Below are positions 41,992 through 50,451 of a stretch of DNA of 64,000 bases, one piece after another. Within the stretch, counting starts at the first letter, position 1; each line of letters opens with the position of its first letter. Source of the stretch: CAZUYC01 sp964624475. Its GTDB lineage: Bacteria; Myxococcota_A; UBA9160; SMWR01. The notes under the pieces were generated by a model. That model was not told where the DNA came from. It saw only the letters and a list, made by a program, of their open reading frames with translations, and searched no databases. The translations under genes were made by a program, and so were the position numbers. Location of the stretch: positions 6,663 through 70,662 of the forward strand of contig CAZUYC010000123.1 in NCBI GenBank assembly GCA_964624475.1, in the 5' to 3' direction.

Positions 41992-42459
41992 TCAGGTGAG
42001 GTAGGCGTAGTTCACCGAAGCCAGCAGAGCGGGCTTCTCGGAGCCCTCCACCTCGAGCCGCACGGCGAAGGTGATCCTCGCGCCGGCGCGGGGCAGCGGG
42101 CGCACGTCCTTGATCTCGGCGCGCAGGCGCAGCTTCGATCCGGCGGGGACGGGGGCGGAGAGGCGGAGCTTGTCGAGGCCCGTGTTCACCACGCTCGAAG
42201 CGCCCCGGATCTCGACCACGCCGGCGAGCAGCGCGGGCACGAGCGCGAGGCTCAGGTAGCCGTGCGCGATCGTCGACTTCCAGGGGCTCTCGCTTCGCGC
42301 CCGCGCGACGTCGCAGTGGATCCACTGCCGGTCGCCGGTCAGATCGGCGAAGGCGTCGATGCGCTCCTGCCCCAGCGTCGTCCACTCGGAGGGCCCGAGG
42401 GCGGCGCCGACGAAACCGCTGGCCGCCGCGGGGCTCGGGATCACGGTGCGGGCCGCCAC
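41992..42459 (-). CDS. MaoC-like hot-dog dehydratase
   Basis: This 155-residue protein has a GTG start. The hydratase-2 motif is present as FADLTGDRQWIHCDVARA followed by TIAHGYLSLALVPALL. It is thus a likely (R)-specific enoyl-CoA hydratase or related thioester-binding protein, single hot-dog, working as a dimer. It sits upstream of nadE with an 18-base gap and is divergent from the Fe-S aldo/keto reductase gene. Confidence 0.9.
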   Translation of the reverse strand: MAARTVIPSPAAASGFVGAALGPSEWTTLGQERIDAFADLTGDRQWIHCDVARARSESPWKSTIAHGYLSLALVPALLAGVVEIRGASSVVNTGLDKLRLSAPVPAGSKLRLRAEIKDVRPLPRAGARITFAVRLEVEGSEKPALLASVNYAYLT

Positions 42460-42560
42460 TCGCCCGAGCTTAGCAGCCGCCGCGGGAGCGGAGCCCCGCC
42501 ACGGGCAGCGATGTATGATGCGCGGGGCGCCCCTACGAGGGCGCGAGAGGAGGTCCCACG

Positions 42561-44129
42561 CTGCGCAAGCCGCTCGCCGTCGCCGCCGCGTGTCTCGTCC
42601 TCGCCGTCGTCGCGGGCTGGGTCGCGATCGGGCACCTCCTCTACAGGCTCCCGATCGGGCTCGACGAGAGCGCGTTCCTGTGGGGAGAGCCCCTCCAGCG
42701 CCTCGCGAAGTGGGCCGCGCCCGAGCTCCAGCACGCCGCGTCGGGCGGCATCCTGCTGCTCCTCGGGCTCGTCGCGATCGGCGCGTCGGCCTTCCTGGCC
42801 ACGCGGGCCGCCGTGCGCGCGAAGGCGTCCTCGCTCGATCCGGGGCGGCGCAGCCTGCTCCTCGGCGCCGGCTCCGGCGCCGGGATGGCGCTGCTCTCGA
42901 TGCTGGTCGCGGGAGCGACCGGAGCCCTCCGCGGCCTCTTCGGCGTCGGCACCGGCCACGACGGCTGGGCCCCGGTCGGGCGGAACATCAGCAGCGACGA
43001 AGGCGTGGTGAAGACCCACTCCGAGTGGCGGGAGGAGTGGAAGGGGAGCCGTGTCCGAGCGCATCGCCGGCTCGGCCGCACCGGCTACGAGGTCTCGGAC
43101 GTCGTGCTCGGGACGGGCAGGATCCGCGGCGAAGACGGCGAGCAGATCGCGCGCCAGGCGATCGAGCGCGGTGTCAACTACTTCGACACCTCGCCCGACT
43201 ACTCGGGCGCCGGGAGCGAGCAGGCGATGGGCCGCGCCATCCGCGGCGTGCGCGACCGGCTCTTCATCGCGACCAAGTTCTGCACGCCGACGGGCCACCT
43301 GCCGCCGGGGACGCCGGTGGCGAAGTACGTCGAGGCCGTGGAAGGAAGCCTCCGGCGGCTCGGCACCGACTACGTCGATCTCTGCCACATCCACTCCTGC
43401 GACGAGGTCGAGCGGCTCATGGACCCGAACGTTCACGAGGCCTTCGACCGCCTCCGCGATCAGGGCAAGGTCCGCTTCCTCGGCTTCTCCTCGCACACGC
43501 CGAACCTCGAGGAGGTCGCCCGCACGGCAATCGGGTCCGGGCGCTTCGACGTGATGATGCTCGCCTACCACCACGGGCTCTGGCCGCGCATCGGCGAGCT
43601 GATCTCGCGGGCGCGCCGCGAGCAGGACATGGGCGTGGTGGCGATGAAGACGCTCAAGGGCGCGAAGCACCACGGCCTCGCCGGGTTCCGCGAGCAGGCG
43701 GACGCCTACTCCCAGGCGGCGCTCCAGTGGGCGCTCTCGAACCCGGACGTCTCCTGCGCCGTGATCTCCTTCTTCGAGCTCCAGCACGTGGACGAGTACC
43801 TGTACGCCTCGGGCCGCACGCTCGGCGCGCAGGACGCGGCGATCCTCGAGCGATACGACCGGCTGATCGCCGGGACCTACTGCGCCCCGCACTGCGGCGC
43901 CTGCCTCGGCACGTGCCCGGAGGGGCTCCCGATCCACGACGTGCTGCGCCAGCGCATGTACTTCGAGGACTACGGCTGGGAGAAGGAGGGCATGCTCCAG
44001 TACGCGCGCCTCGCGAAGAACGCCTCGGTGTGCGCGTCCTGCCCGGCGCCCTGCCTCGGGTCGTGCCCGCTCGGCGTCCCGATCCAGCCACGCATGGTCG
44101 GGGCCCACGAGCTCCTTTCGCTCTCCTGA
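42561..44129 (+). CDS. Membrane-anchored aldo/keto reductase with 4Fe-4S modules; probable CTG start
   Basis: The reading frame extends 84 codons upstream of the first GTG (42813), adding two hydrophobic helices (LAVAAACLVLAVVAGWVAIG and GGILLLLGLVAIGASAFLAT). A perfect AGGAGG lies 7 bases before a CTG at 42561, and no ATG, GTG or TTG is available, so CTG is the likely start (522 aa). A Tat-like DPGRRSLLLGAGSG segment follows the helices. The core is an aldo/keto reductase barrel with Asp and Tyr in GVNYFDTSPDYSGAGSE and YVDLCHIHS. The C-terminus has two Cys clusters (CAPHCGACLGTCPEGLP and CASCPAPCLGSCPLG) suited to 4Fe-4S binding. Substrate unknown. Confidence 0.8.
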   Translation: MRKPLAVAAACLVLAVVAGWVAIGHLLYRLPIGLDESAFLWGEPLQRLAKWAAPELQHAASGGILLLLGLVAIGASAFLATRAAVRAKASSLDPGRRSLLLGAGSGAGMALLSMLVAGATGALRGLFGVGTGHDGWAPVGRNISSDEGVVKTHSEWREEWKGSRVRAHRRLGRTGYEVSDVVLGTGRIRGEDGEQIARQAIERGVNYFDTSPDYSGAGSEQAMGRAIRGVRDRLFIATKFCTPTGHLPPGTPVAKYVEAVEGSLRRLGTDYVDLCHIHSCDEVERLMDPNVHEAFDRLRDQGKVRFLGFSSHTPNLEEVARTAIGSGRFDVMMLAYHHGLWPRIGELISRARREQDMGVVAMKTLKGAKHHGLAGFREQADAYSQAALQWALSNPDVSCAVISFFELQHVDEYLYASGRTLGAQDAAILERYDRLIAGTYCAPHCGACLGTCPEGLPIHDVLRQRMYFEDYGWEKEGMLQYARLAKNASVCASCPAPCLGSCPLGVPIQPRMVGAHELLSLS

Positions 44130-44143
44130 GCGGCGCGGGCGCG

Positions 44144-45640
44144 ATGAAGCGGACCCTGCTCGCGTTCGCGTGCTGCACCGCGTCGCTGGCGCTCGCCGCC
44201 GAGGAGAGGCCGCCCGGCCCGGTGCACGAGGACGCGCGCCTCGTCCCGGTGCCGTGGACGATCCCCGCGGTGGGCTCGTGCGCGCCCACGGGTGGCCTGC
44301 GCGGCCCTCCGCTCGGCGGAGACGCGCCCCCGCTGCCCTTCCAGCCGGGCGAGAGCTTCGGCCTCGACCGGCTCGACGTGCTGCGCGACTACCTGCCGAG
44401 CTTCCTCTGGGAGCAGCGCGAGCGCTTCTTCTTCGAGGGCATGCGCCTCGAGATCGGCAGCTGCTTCGCCGACTACGGCCCCCCCGATTTCTACCTCCGG
44501 GCCAGCGCGGAGCACGCCGGAGAGCCGCGCCTCGGCCCGCAGGGCGGGCTCCTCGAGTACACGGCGGGGCAGCCCTTCCCGCCCGACCGCATCGCCCCGG
44601 ACGATCCCGAGGCAGGCCTGCGCTGGGCCTGGAACGTGGAGCTGCGCTACCAGGGCGCGGGCTTCCGCGGCCGCTTTCGCACCTCCGACATGGTGGGGCG
44701 CGACGGGCGAGCGGAGCCCTTCGTCGGCGAGATCTTCAAGCACCAGACGGCCTTCCGCGCGGACCGGCCCGGCTACCAGGCCCCGGGCGCGAAGGGCAAG
44801 CACTGGGTCGCCGGCGGCGTGCTCAGCGAGCCCTTCGACGCGCGCCACCACGCCTGGCGGCAGTACCGCGACGTCGCCCACCTCGAGGAGCCCGGCCGCT
44901 CCGACGACCTGCACGCGTACCTGCCCGATCACCGGCGGACGCGCCGCATTCCCGCCGCGGACCTGGAGGGGCTCTACATGCCGTCCTTCAGCGTCGGCGT
45001 GATGAAGCCGCAGGTGCTCTCGGGGCTCGCCGGCGGGACGGACGGCGGCGGGGGGGGCATCGGGGCAGCGGCCGCGCCCACCGGCGCGATCGCGACCAAG
45101 CGCAGCGGCTTCGAGGGGCTCGAGCTGCGTCCGCTCCTCCACGAGTTCCGGGTGCTGGGCGTGCAGGACGTGCTGACGCCGATCGATGCGAGGACGCCCG
45201 CGTTCCCCACGGACGCCGAGCGCGACTTCGGGCCCTTCGGCCTCTCGTTCGCGAGCGACCGCTGGGACCTGCGCCGCGCGCTCGTGCTCGAGGGGCGCGC
45301 CCGGGCCGAGCGCGGCGGCGACCAGGTGGCGCGGCTCCTGCTCTACGTCGATCTCCAGACGCTCGTGCCGCTCTACTACGCGTCGTGGGGCTCGCGCGCC
45401 GAGGCGATCGACGTCGGGATGTACGCCGGGCGCTGGAGCGAGGAGCGCGCGGACTATCCGCGCTGGCCCGACGATGCGGAGCGCCCGATCCGCGTGATCG
45501 ACCCCGTCGGCGCCTCCTTCGCCCACATCGAGCAGGGCGGGGGCTGGCGGCGCGAGTCCTTCGAGATGGTCTCGACGCCGCTCGAGGACGGCGAGGTGCG
45601 GCGGATGCTCTCGGTCAAGGAGCTCACGAAGCGGCGTTAG
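44144..45640 (+). CDS. DUF1329 family exported protein
   Basis: This 498-residue protein has a signal peptide (MKRTLLAFACCTASLALAAE). Long beta-rich sequence follows, with segments such as LEYTAGQPFPPDRIAPDDPEAGLRWAWN and QYRDVAHLEEPGRSDDLHAYLPDHRRTRRI. The latter is the DUF1329 hallmark 'R.YLP..RR.RR'. A LYYASWGSRAEAIDVGMYAGRWSEE segment lies near the end. DUF1329 proteins are periplasmic or outer-membrane, LolA/LppX-like, and often sit near RND transporters or resistance genes. A Gly-rich insertion (about residues 300-312) is unusual. It begins 14 bases after the aldo/keto reductase, probably in one operon. Confidence 0.85.
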   Translation: MKRTLLAFACCTASLALAAEERPPGPVHEDARLVPVPWTIPAVGSCAPTGGLRGPPLGGDAPPLPFQPGESFGLDRLDVLRDYLPSFLWEQRERFFFEGMRLEIGSCFADYGPPDFYLRASAEHAGEPRLGPQGGLLEYTAGQPFPPDRIAPDDPEAGLRWAWNVELRYQGAGFRGRFRTSDMVGRDGRAEPFVGEIFKHQTAFRADRPGYQAPGAKGKHWVAGGVLSEPFDARHHAWRQYRDVAHLEEPGRSDDLHAYLPDHRRTRRIPAADLEGLYMPSFSVGVMKPQVLSGLAGGTDGGGGGIGAAAAPTGAIATKRSGFEGLELRPLLHEFRVLGVQDVLTPIDARTPAFPTDAERDFGPFGLSFASDRWDLRRALVLEGRARAERGGDQVARLLLYVDLQTLVPLYYASWGSRAEAIDVGMYAGRWSEERADYPRWPDDAERPIRVIDPVGASFAHIEQGGGWRRESFEMVSTPLEDGEVRRMLSVKELTKRR

Positions 45641-47313
45641 CTGGGCCCGGGCGGTAGCAGCACGACGTCCTTCGCGACGCGATGGATGCGCACCCGGATC
45701 AGGGCCTCCGCCCGCCGCCTCAGCGCCGTCGGTCCGATGTACGACCAGGGAATCGTCGACCAGGGCAGCGGGCTGCGCGCGGCGACCTCGGCGAGCGCGG
45801 GCGGGAGCGGGGCCAGATCCAGCGACTGGCGGGGGACGCCCTCCGGCACGATCACCCAGTCGCCCGCTCGCAGGAGCGAGCGCCCCGGAAGGATGGGGCT
45901 CCAGCCGCCGCGCGCGGCGTAGAACTGGAAGCCCCAGTGTCCGACGAACCACAGGGTCTCGCGGCTCGGATCGGCCCCGAGTTCCGCGAGGCGCTCCGTG
46001 GTCCGGCGCACGGCGTCCCGGCCTGCCCTCGCGTCCGCGACCTCGCTGGCGAAGAGGAAGAGCCCGAGCGCGGCGCCTGCGGCGACGCCAACCCGAAGCG
46101 CGCCGCGCGACCCGCCGGCCGCGAGGGTCGACGCGGCCGCGCGGCCGCAGAGCAGCAGCGAGGTCAGCGAGATGCCGATCACGCGCCGCCCTGCCAGGAA
46201 CGGGGAGAGCACAAAAAAGGCCGCCACCTCCACGGCGAGCCAGGCCGTGAGGAACACGTCCTCGCGGCTCGGGGCGCTGCGCAGCCTCCGCACGGCGACG
46301 GCCGCCACCACGAGCGCGGTCCCGAGTCCGAGACCGGTCAGCAGCACCAGCTCGGGAGGGGGATGGTGGAGGCGCGGCCAGAGCGGCGGAGGGCGGAGCG
46401 GCCGGATCGGGAGGTTCGCGATCGCGGCGAGCGCGAGCGCGGCGGCGAGGCCGAAAGCGCCGACGCGCCCGGGCCCCATCCCGAGTCCGACCAGCCCGGT
46501 CAGGCCGGCCGGAAGAGCCAGGGCACCGAGTAGAGCCAGCAGGCCCGTCGCCCAGAGGAGCGCCGACGCGAACCAGGGACCTCGGCCATCGGTCGCGAGG
46601 CGCTCGACGATGGCGAGCAGGTGCGGCTGCCCGTAGCGGAGCGTCATCAGGGCCTCCCAGCCGCCGAAGACAGCGAGCGCCGACGCGGCCGCGAGCAGCG
46701 CGAGGCGCCACCTCGCGTAGAGCGCCCCGTAGAGCAGCATCGCCGCCACGGTCGTGGCGGCGGTGTACTTCGTCTGCGCCGCGAGGCCCGCGAGGCAGCC
46801 GGCGGCCACGGCGACGGATGGACGCCCGCGTTCGCTCGCGGCGAGGAAGAGCGCGAGAGCGGAGAGCCCGAGCGCGAGCGAAGGCACGTCCAGCATCAGA
46901 TTCACGAACGGCAGCACGCTGGGCGAGAGCATCGCCAGCCACAGCAGTGGTGTCTCGAGCCCCGCTGCGAAGCGCGCGAAGAGCGAGCGCAGGGAGAACG
47001 CGAGCGCCAACGCGAACGGGAGGAGCGCGAGCTTCCAATGCACGGGCTCGTCACCGAAGAGCGCCATCGCGGCGGCCAGCCAGTAGGGTAGGACCGGCGG
47101 AGCCAGCACGTGGAAGGCGGGCTCGGGACCCTCGAACCAGAGGATCTCGAAGCCGTAGGGATCCGCGGGATGGGCGAGGATCTGCCGCGCGTAGGCGACG
47201 TAGGCGGCGTCGTCGATGACGAGGGGCTTGGCGGTGTTGGCGAGCGTGAGCGCGAGCGCCGCGAGCAGCGGCGCGCTCCAGCCCGGCCCGCGCAGCGTGG
47301 TGGTCTGCGCCAT
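45637..47313 (-). CDS. GT-C (family 39-like) membrane glycosyltransferase
   Basis: This 558-residue integral membrane protein has roughly 11 to 13 helices. The first outer loop has VIDDAAYVAYARQILAHPADPYGFEI, with the acidic DD characteristic of polyprenol-phosphate-sugar dependent GT-C enzymes (ArnT/PMT type). An AGLAAQTKYTAATT segment matches the helix-4 'K.T' block of the group. It probably transfers a sugar from a polyprenyl carrier to a periplasmic acceptor. Its stop overlaps the convergent DUF1329 gene by 4 bases. It lies downstream of the DHH gene on the same strand with 54 bases between. Confidence 0.83.
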   Translation of the reverse strand: MAQTTTLRGPGWSAPLLAALALTLANTAKPLVIDDAAYVAYARQILAHPADPYGFEILWFEGPEPAFHVLAPPVLPYWLAAAMALFGDEPVHWKLALLPFALALAFSLRSLFARFAAGLETPLLWLAMLSPSVLPFVNLMLDVPSLALGLSALALFLAASERGRPSVAVAAGCLAGLAAQTKYTAATTVAAMLLYGALYARWRLALLAAASALAVFGGWEALMTLRYGQPHLLAIVERLATDGRGPWFASALLWATGLLALLGALALPAGLTGLVGLGMGPGRVGAFGLAAALALAAIANLPIRPLRPPPLWPRLHHPPPELVLLTGLGLGTALVVAAVAVRRLRSAPSREDVFLTAWLAVEVAAFFVLSPFLAGRRVIGISLTSLLLCGRAAASTLAAGGSRGALRVGVAAGAALGLFLFASEVADARAGRDAVRRTTERLAELGADPSRETLWFVGHWGFQFYAARGGWSPILPGRSLLRAGDWVIVPEGVPRQSLDLAPLPPALAEVAARSPLPWSTIPWSYIGPTALRRRAEALIRVRIHRVAKDVVLLPPGPS

Positions 47314-47367
47314 GGCTGACTCCTGGCGGCGGGCGGCACGTCGCCCCGCACGCGGTCGGCGCGCGAA

Positions 47368-48774
47368 CTACTCCGGGGCGCTGCCCTCGTCGCCGGCGAT
47401 CGCGCTCGCGAAGGCGGCGTGGAGCGCCTCGCGGATGCGGGCGCGGCTCGGGGTTCCGAAGGTCTTGCGGAAGGCCTTGAGCGGGATCGTCCCCTTCGCC
47501 ATCGAGCGATGCCCGCCGCCGGCTCCGAGCCCGTCCACGACGGCGCGCACGACCTCGCCCGCGGCGCGCACGTAGCCCACGTTGCGCACCGAGAAGACGA
47601 GGTCGGAACCCACGATCCCGGCCGCGATCGCCCACTCCGCGCCCTCGGCCTGGAGGCCGAGGTCGGCGACCTGGGCGATCACGTCCTCGCGGACGCGGCC
47701 GAGCACGACGACGTGGACCCCCGCCTCGACGCGCGTCGTCGCGAGCGCCCGCCCGAGCGCTCGCAGCGCCGGCTCGGGAAGCGCGGGGCGCTCGATGCGC
47801 CGCAGGAGCGCCGGGCTGTGCAGGGCGTGGAGATAGGCGAAGGCGTCGATGTCCTCGCGGCTCGTCTCCCGCCCGAGCAGCTGCGTGTCGCTCTTGATGC
47901 CGTAGACGAGCGCGGTGGCGAGGCGGGGGGAGAGCTCGAGGTCCGCGGCGCGGATGTACTCGGTCAGGATCGTCGAGGTGGCGCCGTATCCCGTGCGGAT
48001 GTCCTCGAACGCGGCCTCGTAGCCGCCTCGCTCCGGGTGGTGATCGATCACCACGTCGGGCCTCTGCAGGCGCGCCGGCGGGCTCTCGCCGAAGACCGTC
48101 GGCTGCACGTCGACGAGGGCGATGGCGTCGAACTCGTCGAGCTCCTCGGGCCCGATCGTGCGGACCTCGATGCCGAGCGCCTGCACCATCGCCCGGTTCT
48201 CGGCGCGCCTGACCTCGCCGAAGGCGACGAGCGGAGCGGTGGTGCGCTTGCGGCCGAGCAGCGCCCGCAAGGCGAAGCCGCAGGCGATCCCGTCGGGGTC
48301 TGGATCGGGCTGGAGCAGGATCGCGAGCCGCTCGCGCGGGGCCACGAGCGCCCGCAGGTCGACCACGCGCCGCAGGTTCTCGAGGTGTCGGAACTGCTGG
48401 TCGATGTCGTCCCGGATCAGCGAGCGCAGGCCGGCCCGGAGCAGGCAGGGGTGGGCCGGAATCTCCTCGGCGTCCACGCGGTCGGAGAGCACGAGCACGG
48501 GCGCCTGCGGAGCCGCCCGGTCGATCGCCACCACGGCGTTGCGCGCGAAGGCGGGGTCCTCGCTCACGACCGCGAACTCGTCGCCGGGCCGCGGGGCGAG
48601 CTTCGCGAGCGACTCGGGCGCGAGGCCGCCCGCGAGCGCGTGGAACCCCGCCGGCCGCGCGCGCGACTCGCCCTCGCGCGGAACCCAGGTCAGGACCTCG
48701 TCCTTGCCGGCTCCGATCCGACCCCAGAGCCGAGCCAGCTCCGCCCCGTCGCAGATGATGAAGTGGCGACCCAA
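47368..48774 (-). CDS. DHH/DHHA1 phosphoesterase with N-terminal NAD-fold-like domain
   Basis: The TTG at 48774 follows GGGAAG and precedes the first conserved strand (GRHFIICDGAELARLWGRI), so it is the best start (468 aa). Residues 1-130 resemble a TrkA-N-like Rossmann module. The DHH domain follows, with LQPDPDPDGIACGFALRALL, ALVDVQPTVF and VIDHHPERGGYE supplying the Asp and His metal ligands. The DHHA1 domain ends in GLGAGGGHRSMAKGTIP, the RNA-binding signature of nanoRNases. It probably degrades short oligonucleotides or cyclic dinucleotide products. Confidence 0.88.
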   Translation of the reverse strand: MGRHFIICDGAELARLWGRIGAGKDEVLTWVPREGESRARPAGFHALAGGLAPESLAKLAPRPGDEFAVVSEDPAFARNAVVAIDRAAPQAPVLVLSDRVDAEEIPAHPCLLRAGLRSLIRDDIDQQFRHLENLRRVVDLRALVAPRERLAILLQPDPDPDGIACGFALRALLGRKRTTAPLVAFGEVRRAENRAMVQALGIEVRTIGPEELDEFDAIALVDVQPTVFGESPPARLQRPDVVIDHHPERGGYEAAFEDIRTGYGATSTILTEYIRAADLELSPRLATALVYGIKSDTQLLGRETSREDIDAFAYLHALHSPALLRRIERPALPEPALRALGRALATTRVEAGVHVVVLGRVREDVIAQVADLGLQAEGAEWAIAAGIVGSDLVFSVRNVGYVRAAGEVVRAVVDGLGAGGGHRSMAKGTIPLKAFRKTFGTPSRARIREALHAAFASAIAGDEGSAPE

Positions 48775-48964
48775 GCTCGCTTCCCGGCTCCCGATCCTCG
48801 CGCTTCCGGCCCGCCGCCCCCCGCGCAGGCCGCAGAGGGACAGGAGTCGAGGGAGGGGCAGATTGTAACCGGGACGCCCCCGGGCGATTCCCCCAGGGGG
48901 CAGCCCCGGCCCGATCGGCCCGGAGGCTCGCGGATCCGCTATCAAACCGGCACGGGGGAACGGG

Positions 48965-49825
48965 GTGCAGCTCATCTTCGTGGGCGACGTGCAGGGATGC
49001 GCCGACGAGCTCGACGAGCTGCTCGCGCGCGCCCGCGGCGACTTCGGCGACCGCTTCGAGCTCTGGATCGTGGGCGACGTCGTGAACCGGGGTCCCGACA
49101 ACGTGCGCGCGCTCGAGCTCGTGCGCGCGCTCGTGGACTCGGGGCGCGGCACCTACGTGCTCGGGAACCACGAGATGGCGCTCCTGCGCGTGGCGACCGG
49201 GCTCCGCCCCCTCTCGCCCCTCGACAGCTTCGCCGACGTCCTCGCCCGGCCGGATGCGGCGGAATGGCTCGAGTGGCTACGGCGCCGGCCGCTCGTCGTG
49301 GCGGGATGCCTCGGGCGCCAGCGCTTCGCGATGGCGCACGCGGCGGTGCACCCGGAATGGGGCCTCGCCGAGCTCTGCGAACGCGCGCGGCGCGTGGAGG
49401 CGCGTCTCGGCGACCGCGACCCGCGCGAGCTCGAGCGGCTGCTCGCCGCGGACCGCAGCCGCGACGCCGATCGCGACCTGCTCGGGCGGCTCACGAGCTG
49501 TCGCAGCGTCGGCGCCGGGGACGCCTGGTCGACCGAGCCTCCCGGCGACGTCGCGGGCGAGGTGGCGTGGCACGAGCGCTGGTCCGCTCGCGGCCACCGC
49601 TTCGGCGTGGTGTACGGCCACTGGTCGCTCCAGGGGCTCCACGTCGCAGCGTGGCTGCGCGGACTCGACACGGGCTGCGTGCACCACGGCCGCGGTCGCG
49701 CGGGGATGCTCACCGCGTGGCTCCCCGATCCCGACGACGACGCGCCGTTCGAAGTGCCCGACGAGCGCTTCTGGCAGGTGCCCGCGCGGCGCGCGTACTA
49801 CGCGCATCGCGATGCGATCGCGTGA
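48965..49825 (+). CDS. apaH: ApaH-like bis(5'-nucleosyl)-tetraphosphatase (metallophosphatase)
   Basis: This 286-residue protein starts with GTG. The calcineurin-like metal ligands are IFVGDVQGCADELDELL (residues 4-20), IVGDVVNRGPDNVRALELV, YVLGNHEMALL and VVYGHWSLQG near the C-terminus. The 'GDxQGC' and 'GHxxxQG' variants and length match symmetrical Ap4A hydrolase, which clears alarmone-type dinucleotides. It is divergent from the DHH gene. The sequence downstream appears decayed. Confidence 0.88.
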   Translation: MQLIFVGDVQGCADELDELLARARGDFGDRFELWIVGDVVNRGPDNVRALELVRALVDSGRGTYVLGNHEMALLRVATGLRPLSPLDSFADVLARPDAAEWLEWLRRRPLVVAGCLGRQRFAMAHAAVHPEWGLAELCERARRVEARLGDRDPRELERLLAADRSRDADRDLLGRLTSCRSVGAGDAWSTEPPGDVAGEVAWHERWSARGHRFGVVYGHWSLQGLHVAAWLRGLDTGCVHHGRGRAGMLTAWLPDPDDDAPFEVPDERFWQVPARRAYYAHRDAIA

Positions 49826-50275
49826 CGCAAAGATTCCTGTTGCTGACTCGCGCCGACGGGGGTAGGATCGGGATGTACGACGGCAGGCGGCGTGAGGAGA
49901 ACGAGGTCTCGCTCCCGTCGACTCAACAGGGCGCCGTCATCGCCGCGTACAGGATTGGATGTCGGGGGGAGCGGGCGGGCGATCCGCACGACGGATCGCG
50001 GCGCGCGGGAAGCCTTCCCGGACCCGGGAGCTTCCACCTGACGCGCGGAGCCCGAGGCGGGGAACACGCGAGCGGCGCGGTGGGGAGGAATGACCCGTAC
50101 CGTGCGTACGGGGATCGCCGGCGTCCCTCCGCGCAGCCGACCTCCGCCGAGTTTTCGCGGCGACCGGCGCGAGTCGGCGTCCAACGCGGCGCCGGAAGCC
50201 GGATCCGTCGCGGGAGCGCTCCGCCGGAAAACGGGCCTGCCCCGTCGGAGGCCCGGGAAGGTCCCGCGACCTCGA
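49826..50275. other. Gene-free stretch
   Basis: About 450 bases follow the apaH stop with no credible gene on either strand. Open frames here lack ribosome binding sites and read as Arg/Pro/Ala-rich filler. A few short palindromes such as TACCGTGCGTACGG (50098-50111) are present. It joins directly to an M48 peptidase scrap, so it is probably decayed coding DNA. Confidence 0.5.
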
Positions 50276-50427
50276 TCCTCGCGCTCGCGTCGCTCGCCGC
50301 CTGCGCGGTGAACCCCGTGAGCGGCCCGCGCGAGTTCATCCTCTACGCCCTCGCCCTCCCGCACCCCGCGGAAGGGATCGTCGCGCGAACGCGCTTCGTG
50401 CATCCGGATCTCGGCTTCTCGGGCTAG
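50276..50427 (+). pseudogene. Fused scraps of an M48 metallopeptidase gene
   Basis: The frame reads ILALASLAACAVNPVSGPRE and then FIL. This is the lipoprotein signal end and 'C.xNPVTGRRE' start typical of M48-family periplasmic peptidases. After a short junction it continues EGIVARTRFVHPDLGF, which resembles the post-catalytic segment of the same family ('G.V....F.HPDLGF'), then stops. The HExxH region between is missing, so an internal deletion is likely. No start codon with a ribosome binding site is evident. Confidence 0.5.
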
Positions 50428-50451
50428 CTTCGCTGGCCCTGGAGCGGACTT

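Noticed and set aside
47419..50427. 1002-codon open frame on the plus strand
   Set aside because: Its first 2.8 kb is antisense to the DHH gene or out of frame with apaH; only the final 50 codons (the M48 scrap) look meaningful.
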